A DNA stretch of 64,000 nucleotides from Ephydatia muelleri (lineage: Eukaryota; Porifera; Demospongiae; Spongillida; Spongillidae). Position 1 is the first letter of the stretch; each line of letters opens with the position of its first letter. Below the pieces are notes generated by a model. The model made no database searches, was not told where the DNA came from, and saw nothing but the letters and a program-made list of their open reading frames with translations. The DNA lies in assembly GCA_013339895.1 (NCBI GenBank), contig JABACO010000003.1:5358537-5422536 (forward strand), in the 5' to 3' direction. Positions 1 through 10,394 of the stretch are shown piece by piece. The translations under genes were made by a program, and so were the position numbers.

Positions 1-124
1 TTTTAGACTCTGTCCTCACTTCTACGCAGGTGCGATTCACAGCAGGTCGGATGGCACGCGAAAAATTGCGAAACTCTATGGCTCACGTGACGCGTTGCCA
101 ATCCCTTTATATATTATCTCTGAT
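1..124. mobile_element. End of a TIR element (same family as the element in ATPase intron 1)
   Basis: Positions 97-124 (CCAATCCCTTTA then ATTATCTC) closely match the right end of the element at 18033-18949. This end lies against the TRAF-like fragment and stops its homology. Only the distal part is in the window, so no internal content can be described. Confidence 0.5.
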
Positions 125-643
125 GGTATTGGCGTATAGTCTCGTACCCAGACCCTGATTCCCACAGCTGCGGGCATACCTCATTTACGTAGCGGTGATG
201 TAATCCATCCGCAGCTGTGGGAATCAGGGTCTGGGTACGAGACTATTGGCAACTGCCGTCAAGATGAGAACTGAGCTTACTTCGGACCACTTGCTCTCCG
301 CAACCTATACTGCAAAGAACGACCGTGTACTCGCACCTGCCGAGATGCTCTCCAAGATTCCCCAGCTCGTTCTTCCACGAGCAATTCTTATTAGTGCACC
401 TCACCAAGAGTCTCTTCACCCGACGCGCACTCGCCCCGTCAGGAAACGCTTGCAGCACGTAGGGCATTTTCTGGTCACCACCTTCTGTCTGGAGAGGCAG
501 GAGTTGCAGTAGAGCTTTGCACACGAACATTTCGTCTGTTCTGGATCCCGAACGGCGAGGAGGCAAATGGCGCACTCCAAGTCCTCCGGCACGGGATCCA
601 CGAAATCGTAATCGTACCCTCCAATGCCAGGCGAGTCTTCCAT
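125..643 (-). pseudogene. Broken copy of the RING/TRAF-like gene
   Basis: On the minus strand from the ATG at 641-643 this reads the same protein as the intact gene at 36324-37520: an acidic start, a RING finger, then the first TRAF-type Cys/His repeats. A deletion of about 10 bases just after the last RING cysteines shifts the frame, so the remainder continues in another frame. A 109-base MITE (137-245) sits inside the second half, and homology resumes for about 12 bases beyond it before a second transposon end takes over. Similarity to the intact locus extends about 45 bases upstream of the ATG, so this is a DNA-level duplication rather than an independent gene. The distal TRAF repeats and the MATH domain are missing, and no functional product is expected. 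Confidence 0.85.
137..245. mobile_element. Palindromic MITE inserted in the TRAF-like pseudogene
   Basis: The two ends are near-perfect inverted repeats of about 40 bases, TAGTCTCGTACCCAGACCCT at the left and its complement at the right, around a short loop. Gene homology is found on both sides, so it is an insertion. TA lies at both junctions. A half copy of the same family is at 60248-60325, and a short piece at 59930-59948. Confidence 0.8.
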
Positions 644-1286
644 GTAGATTTTAATTAGTGGCTATGTCGAGGTATGTACCACATTTGCGGTATTAAGTAA
701 TAAGTGGGGGGGGGGGGGGGGGGGTGGCAAAAAACAAAGTGCAAGCCTCCATCCCCCAACTTTTATTTTTTGCAGGGAGATGTGGGGGAAAAGTTATGAG
801 GTGTCAAAGCTTTGGGGGGGGGGGGGGGGGGGCTTTGCCTTAAATAAAAATTTATATATATATGGGACGGTGTCCAGCAAAATCACCCTTCTGGAGTTTA
901 AATTGTACGTTACTCAACATAGCATATCTTCACAACGGTTTGATGTTTTACTTTCATATTTCGTACACTTGTTCACACATCATTTCTCTCTGTGCAAACC
1001 TACTTTGGTGCTCTAAATATTTACCATGCCATGGTTGCAAAGGTCTCTAACACAATGGGTTAGAATTCCACACTTCTCCAGATACGAGTGATGATAACGC
1101 GTCAAATTCGGAGTGTACATAGCCAGAGTCCTATAGCTATTGATTTCTGTTTTTTCTTATCCGTTACGGAGATATAGATTTTCAAAGTAGCTCTTCATTT
1201 CTCGCCACTCACGTTAGCAACTCACTCTACCGATGCGATTATGTAATGGACACGCCTTTTCCCCAAAATTTACGTATGAACCCGGC
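644..1286. other. No gene recognised; two G homopolymers
   Basis: The first 45 bases still match the upstream region of the intact TRAF-like gene. The stretch then carries runs of about 19 G at 706-724 and 814-832, followed by AT-rich DNA up to the assembly gap. No coding similarity was recognised. Confidence 0.6.
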
Positions 1287-2286
1287 NNNNNNNNNNNNNN
1301 NNNNNNNNNNNNNNNNNNNNNNNNNNNNNNNNNNNNNNNNNNNNNNNNNNNNNNNNNNNNNNNNNNNNNNNNNNNNNNNNNNNNNNNNNNNNNNNNNNNN
1401 NNNNNNNNNNNNNNNNNNNNNNNNNNNNNNNNNNNNNNNNNNNNNNNNNNNNNNNNNNNNNNNNNNNNNNNNNNNNNNNNNNNNNNNNNNNNNNNNNNNN
1501 NNNNNNNNNNNNNNNNNNNNNNNNNNNNNNNNNNNNNNNNNNNNNNNNNNNNNNNNNNNNNNNNNNNNNNNNNNNNNNNNNNNNNNNNNNNNNNNNNNNN
1601 NNNNNNNNNNNNNNNNNNNNNNNNNNNNNNNNNNNNNNNNNNNNNNNNNNNNNNNNNNNNNNNNNNNNNNNNNNNNNNNNNNNNNNNNNNNNNNNNNNNN
1701 NNNNNNNNNNNNNNNNNNNNNNNNNNNNNNNNNNNNNNNNNNNNNNNNNNNNNNNNNNNNNNNNNNNNNNNNNNNNNNNNNNNNNNNNNNNNNNNNNNNN
1801 NNNNNNNNNNNNNNNNNNNNNNNNNNNNNNNNNNNNNNNNNNNNNNNNNNNNNNNNNNNNNNNNNNNNNNNNNNNNNNNNNNNNNNNNNNNNNNNNNNNN
1901 NNNNNNNNNNNNNNNNNNNNNNNNNNNNNNNNNNNNNNNNNNNNNNNNNNNNNNNNNNNNNNNNNNNNNNNNNNNNNNNNNNNNNNNNNNNNNNNNNNNN
2001 NNNNNNNNNNNNNNNNNNNNNNNNNNNNNNNNNNNNNNNNNNNNNNNNNNNNNNNNNNNNNNNNNNNNNNNNNNNNNNNNNNNNNNNNNNNNNNNNNNNN
2101 NNNNNNNNNNNNNNNNNNNNNNNNNNNNNNNNNNNNNNNNNNNNNNNNNNNNNNNNNNNNNNNNNNNNNNNNNNNNNNNNNNNNNNNNNNNNNNNNNNNN
2201 NNNNNNNNNNNNNNNNNNNNNNNNNNNNNNNNNNNNNNNNNNNNNNNNNNNNNNNNNNNNNNNNNNNNNNNNNNNNNNNNNNNNNN
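1287..2286. other. Assembly gap (1000 N)
   Basis: Exactly 1000 undetermined bases. The round length suggests a placeholder rather than a measured gap. Open frames that appear to cross it are artefacts. Confidence 0.99.
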
Positions 2287-2710
2287 CCTCTCCCCCTCCT
2301 CCCCTCCTCCTCCTCCCCTCCTCCTCCTTCTACCTTCCTTCCCATTACAGTGTACATCCACCCCTTGGTAAGGGATGGTTTTTAATATTTACCACTATAA
2401 CTATGGTTTCAAAGGAAGTGTTCCATCCCCAATATATATATTTCATCTCTAGTAGGCAGTGGAATGTATTTTTGGGATTTGCAGGCTACATGCAGTCAGA
2501 AAAGGCTACTACAAGAGATACAGAGCTTGCACTAGAATTTTGTTGAGATTGAACTCTACAAGAGGATATATGTTGGTGTAAGCCTTTTCTGAATATTATT
2601 AAACCCTTATCTGTACAGATTGTGGGTGGTCAGTGGTTTACATAGACAAGCAAGCCAAATGGTGGTAACGCTACAGAGACACAGAATAATAATAAAATTT
2701 TTTTTAATCA
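2287..2710. other. Pyrimidine-rich tract, then non-coding DNA
   Basis: A CCTC-type tract runs from the gap edge to about 2345. AT-rich sequence without recognisable coding follows. Confidence 0.5.
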
Positions 2711-2965
2711 ATGCCATGCTGCAGTTGCAATGGCAAGAGAGCGCTTTGTAGGGGCTGCTCCTGTGCTAAAGGAAAGAAAGGCTGCACCGACTGCTATCCT
2801 GGAAGAAAAGGTAAGTGTGTGAACGCTTCAATTGCAGCTCCACAGACATCGTCGCAGCCGTGTGACTTATCGCCTTCGCGCTCATCGGCTGAGCATGCGT
2901 CTCAACCCTCGTTACCCACGCCGCCCCAACCTCTAGAGCATGATTCATATGCCCTAGAGGTTGGG
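2711..2965 (+). pseudogene. Fragment of Cys-rich N-terminus of a retroelement protein
   Basis: From ATG 2711 the first 40 residues hold a dense cluster of Cys-x2-Cys type pairs ending in PGRKGKCVN. This closely parallels the start of the reverse-transcriptase element at 5673, which reads PGRRRKCVN at the same place. After the cluster comes a Ser/Pro-rich stretch, and the frame then runs into the minisatellite at 2966. No reverse transcriptase follows. I read it as a truncated 5' piece of the same or a related element; a small independent Cys-rich protein cannot be excluded. Confidence 0.5.
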
Positions 2966-3810
2966 GTTGGCATCTATAAGAATGCAATACATACATTATC
3001 AGAGTGTGTGCTAACACATACATGTGTACTACCTTAAACAGATCAATCCCCATCAATGGGAACACATCAAGGGTCGCCAGTTGATCCCCATCGGAGAGGT
3101 GGGCATCTATAAGAATACAATACATACATTATCAGAGTGTGTGTGCTAACGCATACATGTGTACTAACCTTAAACAGATCAATCCCCATCAATGGGAACA
3201 CATCAAGGGTTGCCAGTTGAGCCCCATTGGAGAGGTGGGCATCTATAAGAATACAATACATACATTATCAGAGAGTGTGTGCTAACACATACATGTGTAC
3301 TAACCTTAAACAGATCAATCCCCATCAATGGGAACACATCATGCATCGCCAGTTGAGCCCCATCGGAGAGGTGGGCATCTATAAGAATGCAATACATACA
3401 TTATCAGAGAGTGTGTGCTAACACATACACGTGTACTAACCTTAACCTTAAACAGATCAATCCCCCTCAATGGGAACACATCAAGCATCGCAAGTTGATC
3501 CCCATCGGAGAGGTGGGCATCTATAAGAATGCAATAAATACATTATCAGAGAGTGTGTGCTAACACATACACGTGTACTAACCTTAACCTTAAACAGATC
3601 AATCCTCCTCAATGGGAACACATCAAGCATCGCAAGTTGATCCCCATCGGAGAGGTGGGCATCTATAAGAATGCAACGCATACATCATCTGAGGGTGTGT
3701 GCTAACACAACAGAACAAATCATCAATGGGAACACATCATGCATCACCATCGGAGAGGTGGGCATCTATAAGAATGCAATACATATGGGTGTGTGTGCTA
3801 ACACATACGT
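2966..3810. repeat. Minisatellite, about 6.5 units of 133-142 bases
   Basis: The anchor GGCATCTATAAGAAT starts at 2969, 3102, 3238, 3374, 3516, 3658 and 3761, giving spacings of 133, 136, 136, 142, 142 and 103. Unit length changes through copies of CCTTAA and short deletions. Open frames on both strands here only translate the repeat. Confidence 0.95.
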
Positions 3811-4974
3811 GTGTACTGACACACACGTATACACGTGTGCAGCTCTCTTGCATCTGCGACAAAAAAAGGCAGCTCCAATATCACCATCAACGGAAAATAG
3901 GCGGGAGGCTAGTCGGGCGTAGAAGCAGGGGGGAGGGGTACGGACTTCTTTATTAGTACAGTAGAGTTGCACATGGAGATCAATACCTATACCTAACGTA
4001 CCCTATCGGAAACAAAGTATTAACAGCTGACTTGTTACAGCTGACTTCGACTTGATAAACGCAGCTAAACTTATAAAATGACGTATAAACGAGATATATG
4101 GTAAGCTACATGAAATAATAAAGCGTGACTGTCACTCGCTTAGATTTTCACTCAATAGAGGCGATTGGTGCTAATAATGCATTAAGTGCCTTTCACTCGA
4201 TTAAAATTTCACTCGTTTAAGTTCGAGTGACAAAGAATGAACATCGCTCTTTTATTTTTGCAGTGTAGAAATTAAGCCTCGAGCAATGCTGTTCAATAGG
4301 AAGCGGGACAGTTCTGTGTTTAGAATTAAATGGAATGACACTATGTTGTTTATATCAGTTAGAAGGTTGTGCCTTTTCAATGGAAGCATCACAGGTATAG
4401 GCAATGTTTTTCAATGCATGCAACATAATGTATTTGATGCTATTGCCAGTTAAAAATCAAACATTAGAAAACAGATCAAGCTTAATAAATAGATACATTT
4501 ACAAGGTACGAGAACTATCATTGTCAAATACTTAGTAGCCTTCCCAGTTACTTCTATCCTTCAACAATGTGTACACGTACCTGTGAAGCACTCTGAAACT
4601 GATTTTATTATATTGCAGCCCAATCCTTTTGAACATCATTAATGTGTATTCATCATTTTCATGTACTGTAAATTGTGCAACTCTCTTTATGAAGCATTTT
4701 GTATCTTGTGTATCATGTGTATGTATGTATTACTGTATTACACTGCATGGATGCCATCTAATACTGATTCCAATATGAACTATTCAGTAATTAATCTGCA
4801 TGCATAACATACAAATTGATGTTAATCAAAACCTGCATGACTGGTCTGGTGATGAATTATTTGTTATTATCAATTGAAAAGTATTATTGTTCCAATATTG
4901 GTAAGGAGCCAGTGGAAGCAAGAACCGTTATGGGGCTATAGGAGGCATGATCAGAGATGTTACTTCTGGCATGA
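3811..4974. other. AT-rich region, no gene recognised
   Basis: No convincing coding sequence on either strand. Around 4127-4232 a short element-like stretch begins with GTCACTCG and ends with CGAGTGAC, with CACTC motifs inside, possibly a small MITE. Confidence 0.45.
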
Positions 4975-5210
4975 TCGCGTGGCCAAGATGTAGGGGGCTA
5001 GAAAGCAAGATCATGGCCAAGATCTAGGGGGATATGAGGCAAGATCATGGCCAAGATCTAGGGGGATATGAGGCAAGATCATGGCCAAGATCTACGAGGA
5101 TATGAGGCAAGATCATGGCCAAGATCTAGGGGGATATGAGGCAAGATCAAGGCCAAGATCTAGGGGGATATGAGGCAAGATGATGACCAAGATCTAGGGG
5201 ACAGATCGTG
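4975..5210. repeat. 34-base tandem repeat
   Basis: The motif GGCCAAGAT recurs at 4981, 5015, 5049, 5083, 5117 and 5151, and a variant at 5185, a period of exactly 34. Related AAGATC words continue less regularly to about 5520, ahead of the retroelement. Confidence 0.93.
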
Positions 5211-5672
5211 ACCTAGATCATACGCATAAGAAGGCAAGATCGTTCTAATATTCTTGCATGGAATCTTGAACAAGATTCCATACAAGAATCTTAACCGTGA
5301 TCTTGGGTAAGATCAAGTGTCTACTTTGATTTTGTTAAGAATGTGTTGTATTTTGACACAATGGCTCAAATCGCTATAGCTGTGGGGTTTCTTTTGACCA
5401 ATAACGTGAAGAAGTTTATGAGCAAGATCTTAGCCATCCTGGCTAAGAATCTTGATTCTTGGCCAGGATCCACTTTATCTTGGTCACGATTGCCAAGATC
5501 ATGGCCAAGATCGATAAGATTTTTTCGCTGGGCTTCCCCCGACGCCTTCACCTCTTTCGTCCTCTGTGCAGCTGCAATCCACACAGGTAAATGAACAGCA
5601 GCTGTTCTCGATTATTTGCCGTCCCTCGAATCGTGCACTGCATTGCGTACCGAAGAACCTCCGTCCAGCGCG

Positions 5673-8600
5673 ATGCCTTTGTGTTGTAAGTGCAAAGGCG
5701 ACAACGCCCGCTGCGTTTCATGCAAGTGTTGCAAGGAGAACCGCGCTTGTGTGAACTGTTTACCAGGCAGACGACGAAAATGCGTAAACATCCGGAACGT
5801 CCTCTCTCGCACTTCACCACCAGCCATTGACCCGAAACCCAGCCAGGCTGCCAACACTGTCCAGGAGGTTGATAAACCTGGGCTGCACAGGCAGAGATGT
5901 GTTGTCCACGGGTGCAAGGAGCTTATTGCCCCATCAATGTGGAAAAACCACCTGAACCTCCACACGCAAAGCATCCTTCCAGGATCTGTTCCAGAAGACT
6001 GGCTTGGCCAAAACAACATGGTCATCTGTTCTTACTGTTTTCACCTGGTTGCTTCTTCACAGGTGTTTTATCTGCAGCATTCCATTCAATTTTACACGAA
6101 AACAGTGAGGAGGCTTAATTGGCTGAAGTTTTTTATGCTCCCGAAGTGTGTACTTGTGGCTCCCAAACGGAGGGGACGTCACCACAAGCCTCTCCCCATC
6201 AACCACCTATGTGATTTATGGTCCAAAGGCCAGTTTGGATTTCTATGGGAGCATGCATCTCAGCAAGTGACATCTAGAACCCGTCAAGCTCACACAAGTG
6301 GCTCAGATCACAACATTCGCTTAGCCATCGGGTTGGTAAAGGAGGGTTTATATGGAAAGGCCTGCCAAATTTTAACTTCATCAGGGGTTGCACCTAATAA
6401 TGATACCACCTGGCAGCTTTTGCAGGCAAAACATCCTAAGGGCCCACCTCCAGTATGCCCACCAAACGACACATCAAATTTCCCTTCCATCCTCCCCAAT
6501 ACCTTTGACATTCTATCTGTCTTGAGGTCCTTTACCAAATCCACTGCTTGTGGTCCCTCCGGATTGCGGGTGCAGCATTTGCTTGATGCCACCGAAGTCC
6601 CAATGCAGTCATCCATCTGTTCATCCCTTAGAAGTATAGTGAACCTCTTGGCTACGGGTAGTGTTAGTAATGTCGTCTCCAAGTTCCTTGCTGGTGGAAA
6701 TCTAACGGCCTTGACCAAAGACAAACCTGGTTCTCCTCCTGATATTCGACCCATTGCAGGTGGCGAAACCCTTAGGCGTTTAGTAGGCAAGTGTCTATGC
6801 CAAATCACAATAGGAAAGGCCTCGGATTACTTCTCACCTCATCAATTTGGGGTTGCTTGTCCCTCTGGTGCAGAGAAGATTGTACATGGTTTGAGAAGTT
6901 GCATTGAGGAACATCAGAATGAGCAGGACTTTGTAGTGATGATAATTGACTTGCGTAATGCATTTAATTTAGTCTCCCGTCAGGCAATTCTTGACGAGTG
7001 CAGCGCACACTCCCTGAGCTCCTCCAGTGGGCTGCATGGTGCTATGGTCAACACCCTTTGCTCTGGTCTCCAATGGGAACTATAATGTCAGAATCTGGAG
7101 TCCAACAGGGTGATCCATTGGGCCCTCTTTTGTTCTGTTTGGTTCTGCAAAAAGTGTTATCGGCTATTGCATCTGATCCAAATTGTTTTGACCTTTTATT
7201 CCATGCCTGGTACATTGATGACGGCGTTATTGCTGGTTCAAAGCAAGCCGTTGTGCAGGCACTCAGTATCATTCAAGATCTTGGCCCACCACTAGGTCTC
7301 GTGATTAACTCCTCGAATGTGAACTCTATGGGGATTGTGACCTTCAACCATTTCCATCAGAGATGAAAAAATGTAACGCGTTTAACTTTGAAATTCTTGG
7401 GGCCCTGATTGGAGACACTATTTTCTGTGCAAAGTTTATTGCAGAGAAGAGAGCAGGTGCTTCCAAATTCTTGGCCCTGTTGAAGGAAGTTGGATCCCTT
7501 GATTCCCAACTAGCTTTGGTACTCCTTCGCCAATGTGGAGGTTTCTGTAGATTTGTTCATATTGCTAGATGCACCCCTCCCTCCCTTGCTTCTGAGGGCT
7601 TGCATTTCTTTGACATTGATGTTCGCCAGTGTTTCTCTGACTGCTTGTCTATTGACCTACCCAACACAGCATGGCAACAAGCCCAGTTGTGCTTGAGTAG
7701 AGGTGGTCTTGGACTCCGCAGCTTATCCCAGCCTTCAGCAGCAGCATATGTAGCTTCCTCTGCAGTGTAAGGCTCTGCAACCAACACAAGCCACCACCTT
7801 CTCCAATCAATAGATTGCTTTAATAGCCTGGTTTCTCCAGCTGATGTTACTTCTACTGATGAATTGCTGACTTCACCCAAAAATCAGAAGGAGCCTTCTA
7901 GTAGGATTGAACATAGTCAGTTCCAAGCACTCTTTGAGTCTTCGTCACTGCCAAATAGGGCACGGCTATTATCAGTCGCATCCCCTCATGCTGCTTCGTG
8001 GCTTTCAGTTGTGCCATCTCCTGGACTCAACCTACATCTGGAATCTGCAGAGTTCCAAACTGCAATAAAATGGTGGCTTGGGATTGACCTATTCAGTGGG
8101 GAGAAATGTCCTTGTTGTCTTGCCTTGTCATTAGATCCCTTGGGTCATCATGCACTAACTTGCCGACATAATGGCGATGTGGTCTCTCGCCACAATAGGG
8201 TTCGGGATGTTTTTTTTGAGTCTTGTAGGCAGGCTGGTATTGGTGGCCAAATGGAAGTTGGAAGTGGTTTGGGACATGATGGCCGACGCACAAGGCCGGC
8301 TGACGTGCTTGTTCCTAATTGGGTTCTGGGAAAACCTGCCGCTTTTGACATAACTGTCACATTATCGCTTACTCCAATTACTCTACACGAAGCGAGTGTG
8401 ACAAGTGGGTCAACTGCTCAGGTGGCTGAAAACAGGAAACATGCCAGCAACGACGCAAAGTGCTCAGAGCTTGGGTGGGTGTGTGTACCTTTGGCAGTTG
8501 AGGCTTATGGTTGTTGGGGTCCTGAAGCACAGACAAACCTTTCTCGACTTGCGGCGCGCCTTGCAATTAGATCAAATTGTTGCAAGTCCCAGGCCACTTT

Positions 8601-8685
8601 GGCTCTCTATGGCAGGTTAAACCTGGTCCTAGTTAGAGCGAATGCCAGAGCTCTGCTGTCCCGTTCGATGGCAACTGGATGTTAG
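5673..8685 (+). pseudogene. Non-LTR-type reverse transcriptase element with Cys-rich N-terminus and endonuclease-like C-terminus
   Basis: The reading starts at ATG 5673, equivalent to the start at 2711, with a Cys-rich cluster ending PGRRRKCVN. A C2H2-like finger (CVVHGC then HLNLH) follows near 5899-5962, then reverse transcriptase: motif A IIDLRNAFN near 6940, motif B GVQQGDPLGPLLF near 7099, and YIDD near 7210. The C-terminal part (7864-8685) has a CPCC...H...C cluster and RPADVLVPNW...AFDITVT, which resembles a PD-(D/E)xK restriction-like endonuclease core. Two frameshifts (between about 7000-7085 and near 7366) and a TAA at 7768-7770 break the frame, so it is inactive. No apurinic-type endonuclease domain is seen upstream. 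The domain identities come from motif recognition; the endonuclease assignment is an inference. Confidence 0.85.
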
Positions 8686-8792
8686 TCGCCTCACCTTCTC
8701 CGTTCCAGTGTATTGTTTTTGGTGTAGTAACATTGTGTAGCTTAAAACTCTAATAATGTTGTATATGTTCAATTTATACATTTATTTATATG

Positions 8793-8830
<38 letters not shown>
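8686..8830. repeat. Retroelement 3' tail and (AAT)n microsatellite
   Basis: The 3' untranslated part of the upstream element runs to about 8797 and ends in about 11 AAT units (8798-8830). The downstream, oppositely oriented element also ends here, so the two 3' tails meet at the tract. Confidence 0.7.
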
Positions 8831-8833
<3 letters not shown>

Positions 8834-10394
8834 GCAAGTAATGGCATACAAATGCTCTTATAAACTGCCTATCTATATGGGAAAAGTTTACAAAGGTTGG
8901 AAAGGTCATGTTTATATAATAATGATTTGAAGACTTTAACATCTTTGGCTGTAACAATGTGCTGAGGTAGTGAATTCCACATATGAATTACTCTGTTGCT
9001 GAAGAAATGGTACCTGCATGAATGATGGGGTATACACTTGTGCTGGATTTTACATGAGTGACCACGTGTAGTAGAAAGCAGGGGAATATAAAACAAGTCA
9101 TCACGTTTGAGGTCAACAGTCTGATACACAATCTTGTAACACAAGACTAAGTCAGAAAATATTCTGCGATATTCAAGTGATTGGAGGCCAAGGTTATGAA
9201 GCCTATCAGAATAACTAAGTTCTGAAATACCAGTACGTTTACATATAGTCCTAGTGAAGAACCGTTGAACACGCTCAATACACTTTATATCAGAGATTAA
9301 CCAAGGACTCCATATAGGTGAGTTATATTCTAGTATAGGCCTTACATAGATCTTATAGGCCAGAACCAAGAGATGAGGATCATTAGAAATAAATCCCTTT
9401 AGTAACACTGAACAACGACCAAAAGCCTTTGCAGCAACATAAGAACAATGAACATGAGGTTTAAGGTCAGAGCTGAGATGGACACCAAGATCACAAATTG
9501 AAGTGACTGTCTGTAAAGGTACACTGCCTATTGAACATTGCAGAGAAGGAATATTCGGATTTCCAAATGAAATGGATACACATTTCTGTGATGCAACTGA
9601 CAATTGCCATATATCAGACCATGAAGAAAAAAGAGATAAGCACTTAGCAATTGCAGTATTATCATGGTTTGGATGAGCATGATAAAATTTAGTATCATCA
9701 GCAAACATCTTGATTTGAACAGGGTGGGGAATAGCATCTGGAAGATCATTAACATATAACAAGAACAGCAGTGGGCCTAGAACTGACCCCTGTGGTACAC
9801 CGCTAACAACAGGCAACAGCTTAGACAAATAATTCCCAATATATACACACTGTGAACGACCATTTAAGAATGATGATAACCATTTCAAGATCTGGGGTGC
9901 CATACCATATGCTTTAAGTTTGAGTATCAATTTAGGATGACAAAAGCTTTTGCAAAGTCAATATAGACTGCATCAACTTTAAGGTGATTATCAATGGATA
10001 TTGTCCAATCATTCAGAGTAGTTAGTAATTGTGTGCATATAGAGCGTCTAAAAAGAAACCCAAACTGGTCACCAGATATTAGCTGATGTGATCTGAGATG
10101 AGATATAATAGATTGAGACACAATGGATTCCATAACTTTGCAAGATATACATGTTAATGATATTGGACGATAGTTTGATGGCAAAGAATGAAGGCCTTTT
10201 TTATAGACAGGGCATACAAAGGCAACCTTCCATGCTTTAGGAATGATACCACTATCAATAGAATCATTAAAAAGTAAGGAAAGAGGAAAGGCAATAGCAG
10301 AAGCAATTGATTTGAAAAACAAAGCAGGGAATCCATCACAGGTACCTTGTACATGTTCTTCATGGAAGTTAGAAAAAGTAGTTTTGAACTGCAT
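8831..10394 (-). pseudogene. 5'-truncated non-LTR reverse transcriptase (CR1/L2-like)
   Basis: On the minus strand the protein runs from about 10394 down to 8869. It shows YRPISLTCISCKVMESIV near the start, the motif A region DAVYIDFAKAF, then GVPQGSVLGPLLFLLYVNDL (motif B) and FADDTKFY (motif C), followed by the usual thumb and C-terminal region (RPILEYNSPIWSP, HMWNSLP). One frameshift lies near 9927-9930, just after motif A. No endonuclease domain precedes the reverse transcriptase, as expected for 5' truncation. The 3' end is a (TTA)n tail in element orientation. The overall motif pattern suggests the CR1/L2/Jockey side of the non-LTR tree; the exact clade is not determined. Confidence 0.87.

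Noticed and set aside
1233..2546. Long open frames on both strands
   Set aside because: They consist almost wholly of undetermined bases in the assembly gap.
3067..3972. Repeated small frames with similar proteins
   Set aside because: They are translations of the 133-142-base minisatellite.
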